Below are positions 48,596-59,040 of a DNA stretch of 64,000 nt, piece by piece; the first letter of the stretch is position 1; each line of letters starts with the position of its first letter. A program made the position numbers and the translations under genes. The DNA is from Paracyclopina nana (lineage: Eukaryota > Arthropoda > Copepoda > Cyclopoida > Cyclopettidae), in NCBI GenBank assembly GCA_019096065.1, contig JAGUCH010000008.1:2175001-2239000 (forward strand), in the 5' to 3' direction. The notes under the pieces were generated by a model. That model had not been told where the DNA came from. It searched no databases and worked only from the letters and a program-made list of their open reading frames with translations.

Positions 48596-50050
48596 AATAT
48601 GACTCAAAATATGAGATTTTTGACTCATTTTGAGTTTGAAAGTTTGCAAAAGTAAAGCATTTCGCGATGCGCAAAATTTGGCTCTCGCATAGTCAAAAAT
48701 GAGTCAAAGTTTGACTTTGCTTCACATTTAGGGTCCAGATGCCTCAAATTATCAGCCACTACTGACATTTCGACTCAAAATTGACTAGTCCAGAATTTTG
48801 CATTTTCTCAATAGTTTATAAGTAGCGTTAAGGGATGCGTAAGTTTTTATTTCTCTCATAGTCAAAAATAAGTCAAAGCTTGACTTTGCCTCACATTTAG
48901 GGTCCAGATGCCTCAAATTATCAGCCACTACTGACATTTCGACTCAAAATTGACTAGTCCAGAATTTTGCATTTTCTCAATAGTTTATTACTAGCGTTAC
49001 GGGATGCGTAAGTTTTTATTTCTCTCATAGTCAAAAATAAGTCAAAGCTTGACTTTGCCTCACATTTAGGGTCCAAATACCTCAAATTATCAGCCACTAC
49101 TGACATTTTGACTCAAAATTGACTAGTCCAGAATTTTGCATTTTCTCAATAGTTTATTACTAGCGTTACGGGATGCGTAAGTTTTTATTTCTCTCATAGT
49201 CAAAAATAAGTCAAAGCGTGACTTTGCCTCACATTTAGAGTCCAAATGCCTCAAATTATCATTTTGACTCAAAATTGACAAGTCCAGAATTTTGCATTTT
49301 CTCAATAGTTTTTATTTCTAGCATAGTCAAAAATGAGTCAAAGCTTGACTTTGCCTCACATTTAGGGTCCAGATGCCTCAAATTATCAGCCACTACTGAC
49401 ATTTTGACTCAAAATTGACTAGTCCAGAATTTTGCATTTTCTTAGTAGTTTATTAGCAGCATTACGCGATGCGCAAGTTTTGGCTCTTGCATAGTCAAAA
49501 ATAAGTCAAAGCTTGACTTTGCCTCACATTTAGGGTCCAGATGCCTCAAATTATCAGCCACTACTGACATTTCGACTCAAAATTGACTAGTCCAGAATTT
49601 TGCATTTTCTTAGTAGTTTATTAGCAGCATTACGCGATGCGCAAGTTTTGGCTCTTGCATAGTCAAAAATAAGTCAAAGCTTGACTTTGCCTCACATGTT
49701 GGGTCCAGATGCCTCAAATTATCAGCCACTACTGACATTTCGACTCAAAATTGACTAGTCCAGAATTTTGCATTTTCTCAATAGTTTATAAGTAGCGTTA
49801 CGGGATGCGTACGTTTTTATTTCTCTCATAGTCAAAAATAAGTCAAAGCTTGACTTTGCCTCACATTTAGAGTCCAGATGCCTCAAATTATCAGCCACTA
49901 CTGACATTTTGACTCAAAATTGACTAGTCCAGAATTTTGCATTTTCTTAGTAGTGTATTAGCAGCGTTACGCGATGCGTAAGTTTTTATTTCTCTCATAG
50001 TCAAAAATAAGTCAAAGCTTGACTTTGCCTCACATTTAGGGTCTCAAAAT
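48596..50050. repeat. ~169-bp satellite block, inner copy
   Basis: Monomers of 168-169 bp recur, with spacing measured at GTCAAAAATAAGTCAAAGC (48861, 49030, 49199), plus one shortened monomer of about 127 bp. Each holds the palindrome AGTCAAAGCTTGACT and TTGACTCAAAATTGACTAGT. The block opens with the same head sequence (ACTCAAAATATGAGATTTTT) as the outer copy. Confidence 0.92.
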
Positions 50051-50850
50051 TGACCTTATCCATAATTTCGTATTTTCTTAGAAGTTTACTAGCAGCACTA
50101 TGAGATAAATACATAGCATCTAGCGATGTGCAAGTTTTCACTCTTGCGAACTCAAAATGAGTCAGAAGTTTCACTTCTCCTCAAGTTTTTAGTCAAGTTG
50201 ACTCACACTATCAGCGGCAACCAACACTTTGACTCAAAATTGACTTTTGTCAAGAAATTCAATTTTTTTCAGCAATTAATTGGTAGTATAATGTGATGCC
50301 CAAGTTTTAGCTCTTGCTAGCTCAAAATCAAAAAAAGGTTGACTTTGCCTCAAATTTTGAGTCAAGTTGACTCACACTAACAGCTGCAACTGACATTTTG
50401 ACTTAAAATTCAAGAGTTCTTAAATAAAACTGACTTTGAGCTAGCAAGTTGTGCTCATTCTGGTTATAGTTGTTAGGATCTTGGGAAGTCCAGGTCCATC
50501 AGTCTCCCAGTGCAAAATCTGACATAAACTAGAATATTTTTAGCAACAACTTTTCGGTCAAGGAGCAAAACTAGCGTAGCGTACATGATTAATATACTGT
50601 TCATCTACCATTCCTTAAAGAATGCATTGTGACAAATCCATGCATACAACTCTACGCAGCTAATTTATGTACTGAGAACTCTTTGGTGCAAAGGAATTTT
50701 GAGTTCCGATTCCTTAAGGAGTTTGTAGATGAAGAGAGCATATTTGCCTGAGCAAAATTGTATTTTTGACAACGTTTTACAAAGTTTTGCATTTTTTCAC
50801 CATGTTTTAACTAATTTTGAATTTGTCATAGTGCTAACTTTAGCATCGTC
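50050..50850. other. Low-copy core of the inner element, with embedded family E MITE
   Basis: This starts with diverged satellite-like sequence, then is unique to this element family. A reversed family E MITE lies at about 50595-50738. There is no open frame of interest. It matches about 53540-54318 of the outer copy almost base for base. Confidence 0.75.
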
Positions 50851-51780
50851 TGGGTGGTGATGGGTGGTGATTGGGAAAAAAGAGGTAAAATGAAATTCAA
50901 ATTTGGGTGGTGATGGGTGGTGATCAGAAAAAAAGACCAAATCCAAAATCATATTTGGGTGGTGATGGGTGGTGATCAGAAAAAAAGACCAAATCCAAAA
51001 TCATATTTGGTTGGTGATGGGTGGTGATCAGAAAAAAAGACCAAATCCAAAATCATATTTGGGTGGTGATCAGAAAAAAAAGACCAAATCCAAAATCATT
51101 TTGGGTGGTGATGGGTGGTGATCAGAAAAAAAGACCAAATCCAAAATCAAATTTGGGTGGTGATTGGGAAAAAAGAGGCAAAACGAAATTCATATTTGGG
51201 TGGTGATGGGTGGTGATCAGAAAAAAAAGACCAAATCCAAAATCATTTTGGGTGGTGATGGGTGGTGATTGGGAAAAAAGAGGTAAAATGAAATTCAAAT
51301 TTGGGTGGTGATGGGTGGTGATCAGAAAAAAAAGACCAAATCCAAAATCAGTTTGGGTGGTGATGGGTGGTGATTGGGAAAAAAGAGGCAAAACGAAATT
51401 CAAATTTGGGTGGTGATGGGTGGAGATTGGGAAAAAAGAGGCAAAACAAAATTCAAATTTGGGTGGTGATGGGTGGAGATTGGGAAAAAAGAGGCAAAAC
51501 AAAATTCAAATTTGGGTGGTGATCAGAAAAAAAGACCAAATCCAAAATCAGTTTGGGTGGTGATGGGTGGTGATTGGGAAAAAAGAGGCAAAACAAAATT
51601 CAAATTTGGGTGGTGATGGGTGGAGATTGGGAAAAAAGAGGCAAAACAAAATTCAAATTTGGGTGGTGATGGGTGGTGATCAGAAAAAAAGACCAAATCC
51701 AAAATCAGTTTGGGTGGTGATGGGTGGTGATCAGAAAAAAAGACCAAATCCAAAATCAAATTTGGGTGGTGATTGGTGGT
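50850..51780 (-). repeat. Right (inverted) minisatellite array, inner copy
   Basis: The same two-flavour units as the left array but in reverse complement (GGGTGGTGATGGGTGGTGAT with the two bodies reversed). Confidence 0.94.
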
Positions 51781-52019
51781 GGTTGGGAAAGAAAAATTTT
51801 GATTGTATGTGCCCTGCTCAGACTTTTTGTGTTTTTTTATTTGATATCTATGTCAATTTGAGCATTTTTGTGCGCTGAACATGAGAATGTTACCCTTTTT
51901 TTTCTGATCACCACCCATCACCACCCAAATTTGAATTTCATTTTGCCTCTTTTTTCCCAATCACCACCCATCACCACCCAAACTGATTTTGGATTTGGTC
52001 TTTTTTTTCTGATCACCAT

Positions 52020-53560
52020 CCAAAATATGACTCAAAATATGAGATTTTTGACTCATTTTGAGTTTGAAAGTTTGCAAAAGTAAAGCATTTCGCGATGCGC
52101 AAGTTTTGGCTCTTGCATAGTCAAAAATAAGTCAAAGCTTGACTTTGCCTCACATTTAGGGTCCAAATGCCTCAAATTATCAGCCACTACTGACATTTTG
52201 ACTCAAAATTGACTAGTCCAGAATTTTGCATTTTCTCAATAGTTTATTAGCAGCATTACGCGATGCACAAGTTTTGGCTCTTGCATAGTCAAAAATAAGT
52301 CAAAGCTTGACTTTGCCTCACATTTAGAGTCCAGATGCCTCAAATTATCAGCCACTACTGATATTTTGACTCAAAATTGACTAGTCCAGAATTTTGCATT
52401 TTCTTAGTAGTTTATTAGCAGCGTTACGCGATGCGTAAGTTTTTATTTCTCTCATAGTCAAAAATAAGTCAAAGCTTGACTTTGCCTCACATTTAGGGTC
52501 CAAATGCCTCAAATTATCAGCCACTAATGACATTTTGACTCAAAATTGACTAGTCCAGAATTTTGCATTTTCTCAATAGTTTATTAGTAGCGTTACGGGA
52601 TGCGTAAGTTTTTATTTCTCTCATAGTCAAAAATAAGTCAAAGCTTGACTTTGCCTCACATTTAGGGTCCAGATGCCTCAAATTATCAGCCACTACTGAC
52701 ATTTTGACTCAAAATTGACTAGTCCAGAATTTTGCATTTTCTTAGTAGTTTATTAGCAGCATTACGCGATGCGCAAGTTTTGGCTCTTGCATAGTCAAAA
52801 ATAAGTCAAAGCTTGACTTTGCCTCACATTTAGGGTCCAAATGCCTCAAATTATCAGCCACTACTGACATTTTGACTCAAAATTGACTAGTCCAGAATTT
52901 TGCATTTTCTCAATAGTTTATTAGTAGCGTTACGGGATGCGTAAGTTTTTATTTCTCTCATAGTCAAAAATAAGTCAAAGCTTGACTTTGCCTAACATTT
53001 AGAGTCCAGATGCCTCAAATTATCAGCCACTACTGACATTTTGACTCAAAATTGACTAGTCCAGAATTTTGCATTTTCTTAGTAGTTTATTAGCAGCGTT
53101 ACAGGATGCGTAAGTTTTTATTTCTCTCATAGTCAAAAATAAGTCAAAGCGTGACTTTGCCTCACATTTAGAGTCCAAATGCCTCAAATTATCATTTTGA
53201 CTCAAAATTGACAAGTCCAGAATTTTGCATTTTCTCAATAGTTTTTATTTCTAGCATAGTCAAAAATGAGTCAAAGCTTGACTTTGCCTCACATTTAGGG
53301 TCCAGATGCCTCAAATTATCAGCCACTATTGACATTTTGACTCAAAATTGACCTTATCAAGAATTTCGTATTTTCTAAGTAGTTTATTAGCAGCATTATG
53401 CAATGCGCAAGTTATGGCTCTCGCATAGTCAAAAATGAGTCAAAGCTTGACTTCGCCTCACATTTAGGGTCCAAATGCCTCAAATTATCAGCCATTATAG
53501 ACATTTTGACTCAAAATTGACCTTATCCATAATTTCGTATTTTCTTAGAAGTTTACTAGC
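52020..53560. repeat. ~169-bp satellite block, outer copy
   Basis: The same monomer as 48596-50050, with a different number and order of monomer variants, including one shortened unit near 53140-53260. Confidence 0.92.
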
Positions 53561-54318
53561 GGCACTATGAGATAAATACATAGCATCTAGCGATGCGCAA
53601 GTTTTCACTCTTGCGAACTCAAAATGAGTCAGAAGTTTCACTTCTCCTCAAGTTTTTAGTCAAGTTGACTCACACTATCAGCGGCAACCAACACTTTGAC
53701 TCAAAATTGACTTTTGTCAAGAAATTCAATTTTTTTCAGCAATTAATTGGTAGTATAATGTGATGCCCAAGTTTTAGCTCTTGCTAGCTCAAAATCAAAA
53801 AAAGGTTGACTTTGCCTCAAATTTTGAGTCAAGTTGACTCACACTAACAGCTGCAACTGACATTTTGACTTAAAATTCAAGAGTTCTTAAATAAAACTGA
53901 CTTTGAGCTAGCAAGTTGTGCTCATTCTGGTTATAGTTGTTAGGATCTTGGGAAGTCCAGGTCCATCAGTCTCCCAGTGCAAAATCTGACATAAACTAGA
54001 ATATTTTTAGCAACAACTTTTCGGTCAAGGAGCAAAACTAGCGTAGCGTACATGATTAATATACTGTTCATCTACCATTCCTTAAAGAATGCATTGTGAC
54101 AAATCCATGCATACAACTCTACGCAGCTAATTTATGTACTGAGAACTCTTTGGCGCAAAGGAATTTTGAGTTCCGATTCCTTAAGGAGTTTGTAGATGAA
54201 GAGAGCATATTTGCCTGAGCAAAATTGTATTTTTGACAACGTTTTACAAAGTTTTGCATTTTTTCACCATGTTTTGACTAATTTTGAATTTGTCATAGTG
54301 CTAACTTTAGCATCGTCT
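53560..54318. other. Low-copy core of the outer element, with embedded family E MITE
   Basis: Near-identical to 50050-50850, including the reversed family E MITE at about 54060-54205. No coding potential. Confidence 0.75.
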
Positions 54319-55740
54319 GGGTGGTGATGGGTGGTGATTGGGAAAAAAGAGGTAAAATGAAATTCAAATTTGGGTGGTGATGGGTGGTGATCAGAAAAAA
54401 AGACCAAATCCAAAATCATATTTGGGTGGTGATGGGTGGTGATGGGTGGTGATCAGAAAAAAAGACCAAATCCAAAATCATATTTGGGTGGTGATGGGTG
54501 GTGATCAGAAAAAAAGAACAAATCCAAAATCATATTTGGGTGGTGATGGGTGGTGATTGGGAAAAAAAGACCAAATCCAAAATCATATTTGGGTGGTGAT
54601 GGGTGGTGATTGGGAAAAAAGAGGCAAAACGAAATTCATATTTGGGTGGTGATGGGTGGTGATCAGAAAAAAAGACCAAATCCAAAATCAGTTTGGGTGG
54701 TGATGGGTGGTGATCAGAAAAAAAGACCAAATCCAAAATCAAATTTGGGTGGTGATTGGTGGTGATTGGGAAAAAAGAGGCAAAAACGAAATTCATATTT
54801 GGGTGGTGATGGGTGGTGATCAGAAAAAAAAGACCAAATCCAAAATCATATTTGGGTGGTGATGGGTGGTGATCAGAAAAAAAAGACCAAATCCAAAATC
54901 AGTTTGGGTGGTGATGGGTGGTGATCAGAAAAAAAAGACCAAATCCAAAATCATATTTGGGTGGTGATGGGTGGTGATCAGAAAAAAAGACCAAATCCAA
55001 AATCATTTTGGGTGGTGATGGGTGGTGATTGGGAAAAAAGAGGTAAAATGAAATTCAAATTTGGGTGGTGATGGGTGGTGATCAGAAAAAAAAGACCAAA
55101 TCCAAAATCATATTTGGGTGGTGATGGATGGTGATTAGAAAAAAAAGACCAAATACAAAATCAGTTTGGGTGGTGATGGGTGGTGATTGGGAAAAAAGAG
55201 GCAAAACGAAATTCATATTTGGGTGGTGATGGGTGGTGATCAGAAAAAAAGACCAAATCCAAAATCAGTTTGGGTGGTGATGGGTGGTGATTGGGAAAAA
55301 AGAGGCAAAATGAAATTCAAATTTGGGTGGTGATCTGAAAAAAAGACCAAATCCAAAATCATATTTGGGTGGTGATGGGTGGTGATCAGAAAAAAAGACC
55401 AAATCCAAAATCAGTTTGGGTGGTGATGGGTGGTGATTGGGAAAAAAGAGGCAAAATGAAATTCAAATTTGGGTGGTGATCTGAAAAAAAGACCAAATCC
55501 AAAATCATATTTGGGTGGTGATGGATGGTGATTAGAAAAAAAAGACCAAATACAAAATCAGTTTGGGTGGTGATGGGTGGTGATTGGGAAAAAAGAGGCA
55601 AAACGAAATTCATATTTGGGTGGTGATGGGTGGTGATCAGAAAAAAAGACCAAATCCAAAATCAGTTTGGGTGGTGATGGGTGGTGATCAGAAAAAAAGA
55701 CCAAATCCAAAATCAATTTTGGGTGGTGATTGGTGGTGGT
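54318..55740 (-). repeat. Right (inverted) minisatellite array, outer copy
   Basis: Reverse-complement two-flavour units, as in 50850-51780. It has more units than the inner copy, and a triple GGGTGGTGAT expansion occurs near 54425-54450. Confidence 0.94.
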
Positions 55741-55859
55741 TGGGAAAGAAAAATTTTGATTGTATGTGCCCTGCTCAGACTTTTTGTGTTTTTTTATTTG
55801 ATATCTATGTCAATTTGAGCATTTTTGTGCGCTGAACATGAGAGTGTTACCGAAAATGG

Positions 55860-56278
55860 ATGCAAATTGTAGATTAACAACAGCTGAGCCTCAGGTGAGA
55901 GCAGAGATCCAAAATTAGCTACCAGCAACCTTGGCATGTAGGATTTTGGTGCAAAGTACATTAAATGGCGTCAGATCCTCAAGCTTTTGATTAAGTAAAA
56001 TGTTCTGCCATGTGCGTATGCGATTCCCTCGTTTTGAATTGCTTAGTTTTTATCAAAAAGTTAGAGTAATTTGAGCAAAATGTTTACTATTGCAATCAGC
56101 TGGCATAAGCTCATAAAACTAACCATTCATCTGATGTGGCTCAGTGTGCTATTGCAAAACTTTACGTGTTCCTTAATTTGGAAACTTTTGTCAGATGTTG
56201 CAATCGTGAAAAAATTCCGCTATCTTCTAAGGCAATTATTAGCACTTTGCAGAGAATCCATTTATTTGCGCGAATTAT
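55860..56278. other. Spacer between the giant element and the oxygenase gene
   Basis: A minus-strand AATAAA (56266-56261) lies 13 bases past the oxygenase stop and is its probable polyadenylation signal. Nothing else is evident. Confidence 0.5.
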
Positions 56279-58416
56279 TTATGGATCAAAGTTCAGATTG
56301 TCTCTCTGTGCCAGCCTCTCGAGGTATAAATCGGCTGGCACCACAAAAGTCCTTCCGAATGTCTGTTCAATGTAAGCCCTCATTTGGGCATCTTTTTCGG
56401 CGTCCTGGCAGTTGAATATGGGCTCAATTCGGGCATCAATGTTGGGCTCGTAAAGAAAGGCACTGGAATTGAGCCATGATGAGAAAAAGCTTTTAAAGAG
56501 ATTTCCCTGTTTTTGTTCACCTGAATATCGAGTTTGCCCTGTTTTATTGACAACTCGATGAAGTGTGGCCTTAAATCTGCCTCCAGTCCAAAAGTCCATG
56601 TTTTTGCCCAAATTGACCACCAAAAGGCCTTGATCTGGACTCGGACAAGTCACAGGAGCCCAAATACGTTCGTTGGTTGCTGTGACTTCATCAACAACCT
56701 GGAAAGAGTTTATAATTATACTATAATTGTTAGCTATTGCGCGTCTGCACACACTTGAAATACCTACTTTTCAATATTTAGCCCAATTTTCAATGAGCCA
56801 AATTTTAGATTACTTTTAAAACATTCTTTAGATAAAGAGGTGATATTTTTAAATGAGCGATTTTTAGCTCTTTCGCTCAAATAGGCAACTTTGGCTAACT
56901 TAGAGTCTTATTTGCTGTAATTGTAATTTGATGAACCAGGGCTCGAGTTCTTAGCTCTCTTGAGAAAATCTTGCGAATGATAATCACTAGTCGAGTTTAG
57001 CTCTTTGTTGCGCCATGCCAATTGGGGAGCTATTTAAAAATGTTAATTCAGTCCTAGTTTTGAGCCGTTTCGAGCATATGACACACAATAACTCACAACT
57101 GTTGACTTCAAACAAATCCCAAGAGAAAGAAGAAGAAGGCTTGCCGAAGGATAGAGAAACCTGCGACTCTAGCCCATAGGTATACTTCTACTATGTACAT
57201 ACATAAAAGAGAAACTTTCCTGCTAACAAATTGTATTTTTAGAATTTTCAACTTCGTCCAAGCAAACTACAGAAGAGAAATTGTGAGCTAGCCTGAAAAT
57301 CAGTCCTTTTTTCCTAGAAAGCTCCTGGTAATCATGCCAAAGTGAAAGGTGAGGCCTTTACTTTTTGAGGATTGCTTTCTCTTGTAATTATGCATTTCAT
57401 ATTAGTATACCTTTCGGTTAACACATCTCTCCAATCCATCAGATCCATCTGTCAAGAGCAGGGTGAAGATGCCAGAGTCCAAGTGAGGTTTCACTCCATA
57501 GGGCTGGCCTTCCTCCCACAATTTGGCCCCAGGGAAGTGGTAGTAGTTCATGCCTGGAAGTTGTTTGCAGTGTTTTGAGCTCATATTTTGTGTGATATGC
57601 CTTTTACCCAGCATGCACGTGGGGTTGTCAAACAGGCCTGGTTTCTCAAAAAACGTCATTTCTTGGCCCAGGGCGAGCGCAAACAAGCGCGCCAGAACTT
57701 GGCAGCATTTCATGCATTGATCTGCATATTCAGTGATCTGAAAACGGAAACAATAGTAGTACACATAATATGCTCTAAGAGTCTTCTTCTTCCTCCATGG
57801 CTGATTCATTACCACAGCCACAACATTTATGCTAATGAAATGTGCACTGTGACGCCATGCACACTGGGCCACACGGCCGGACAAGAAAGCCTCCTTTTTT
57901 AGGCGCTGAAGAAGCATACCACATTTCTCCACTGTGGGCTGACCGATGATGGATCGGGCCACTTGTTTCTCCCGTTGCCGTTGAGAAAGGGATCCGCTTC
58001 TCGCCGAGCTTCTTCCAAATCGCTAAAAATTGGAACTGTGATGTTGTACGACTCACGCAAGTCACTCGTGAAATTCGGGTCGTGCCCGAGGGCACGCAGA
58101 CCCGCGCCCGAGCCGGCAATGGGCTTGCCTGAAACGGGATTCGAACCGTGGATTCGATGCACGGAAATACGCAGTGAGTACCTCTGTATCGATATTGGCT
58201 GGTAGCATCACATGCGAGTTTCTGCTTCTGCTCGTGTGGCAGCGAGAAAATCTCCTTCGCTTTCTCCATCATTTCTGCACAAAGTGGAGCGAAATCAACT
58301 TTGAGATAGAAGAATCCGGAGGTTTCGCACGCTTCAACTAGTTGGCTCACCAGCTCGCCAACCCTTTGGTGATCATCAAGGTTCAGCTCTTTAATATCGA
58401 TGACTTTAAGCGACAT
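56279..58416 (-). CDS. 2-oxoglutarate/Fe(II)-dependent oxygenase, isopenicillin-N-synthase-like family
   Basis: Five exons (58416-58182, 58128-57920, 57737-57608, 57553-57411, 56698-56279) join in phase into 378 residues. The N-terminal DIOX_N domain has ACETSGFFYLK and the family signature LARLFALALG. The catalytic jelly roll has iron ligands H215 and D217 in PHLDSGIFTLLL, and H286 in ATLHRVVN. R296-Y-S298 is the 2-oxoglutarate RxS motif. The family hydroxylates or oxidises small molecules; the animal substrate is unknown. The last exon contains a 19-residue insertion right after RYS (nt 56520-56463) that looks like an intron (GTGAAC...TTCCAG, 58 bp). Excising it would shift the frame out of the conserved AFLYEPNIDARIEP, while leaving it in keeps the frame, so either it is translated or there is a 1-base discrepancy. 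AATAAA is 13 bases past the stop. Confidence 0.88.
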
Positions 58417-59040
58417 TTTCAAAGCACATTCGATAGATAACAAGCACAAAACTGGATATGATCACATCATTGTCGTCAGGGCATGAACGGAAAACTAGCT
58501 TTGTTGCCTTGGTATACATTGTCAAAAATTGTACCCTAAATCAAATTAGGATTACACTATTTTTACCATCATTTTTGACTAGCTGTCGCTCATCATCAGA
58601 TTGGATATTATTGGTGGCATCTATAAAAAATCCCCCGCTTTTACCATTATTTCTGACCACAATGGACGCTAATAATTTGTTCAGCGGAAAACCTGTAGTG
58701 GGTTCAGCATGACCGAGCAAGTTTTGCCACCAACTTGCCAATACTTTGGCTATCTTTCAAATTCAGCCCTATGCTATAAAAAGTCGATACTTTTTATTAC
58801 TTTCGTATTAAACGGCATGAAAGGTTGCGTGAGAATGAACATGATTTGTTGCGCTGAAAACCTGTGTGGAAAAAAGCCAATTAGTTCATCTCCATCAAGT
58901 GTCAGCGGGCAACACTCGATTTTAAAACAAATCAGCTGATTTGAAACAAGTGTTGGAAAATCAGCTGATTCATGAATCACATGACCACAACAACAATACT
59001 TCCATAGAGTGGGGAGTTTTATCTTTTGACAAACTGCAAA
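58417..59040. promoter_or_regulatory. Divergent promoter region with palindromic and M-box-like motifs
   Basis: This lies between the minus-strand oxygenase and the plus-strand ATP6AP1-like gene. AAATCAGCTGATTT (58929-58942) and AATCAGCTGATT (58959-58970) are near-identical palindromes. TCACATGA (58977-58984), 57 bases before the ATG, equals the M-box/CLEAR-type E-box bound by MITF/TFEB factors, known regulators of V-ATPase genes. Function here is inferred. Confidence 0.45.

Larger units (their letters stand above)
47870..51894. mobile_element. Second copy of the satellite-armed element, nested in the first (4,025 bp)
   Basis: It has the same terminus GGTAACACTCCCATGTTCAG on the left and its near-exact complement ending GTTACC at 51894. 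It carries the same order of parts: minisatellite array (about 47985-48595), satellite (48596-50050), core (about 50050-50850), inverted array (50850-51780), terminus (51781-51894). The insertion splits a T-run in the outer array and duplicates CTTTTTTT. Core sequences of the two copies differ by only a few substitutions (for example TTTGGTGCAAAG against TTTGGCGCAAAG), so the transposition looks recent. Confidence 0.92.
45377..55851. mobile_element. Giant satellite-armed inverted-repeat transposable element (outer copy)
   Basis: The termini are inverted repeats of about 125 bp starting GGTAACACTC; both carry TTGACATAGATATCAAATAA and a CAGACTTTTTGTG-type block. An exact 8-bp duplication GAAAATGG flanks it. 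The inside reads: left terminus, minisatellite array (45480-47869), inserted second copy (47870-51894), array remnant (51895-52020), 169-bp satellite block (52020-53560), unique core (about 53560-54318), inverted minisatellite array (54318-55740), right terminus (55741-55851). Without the insert it is about 6.4 kb. No transposase is encoded, so it must be non-autonomous. An 8-bp duplication fits hAT, Merlin or P-type transposases; the GGTAAC tip is not a standard hAT tip, so the superfamily stays open. Confidence 0.9.

Noticed and set aside
48596..53560. Alpha-satellite-like centromere because of the ~169-bp monomer
   Set aside because: Length similarity to primate alpha satellite is coincidence; the blocks are short and lie within a transposable element.
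58129..58181. tRNA gene suggested by GGTTCGAATCC
   Set aside because: Only the B-box is present in a 53-bp intron; no A-box, anticodon arm or acceptor stem pairs around it.
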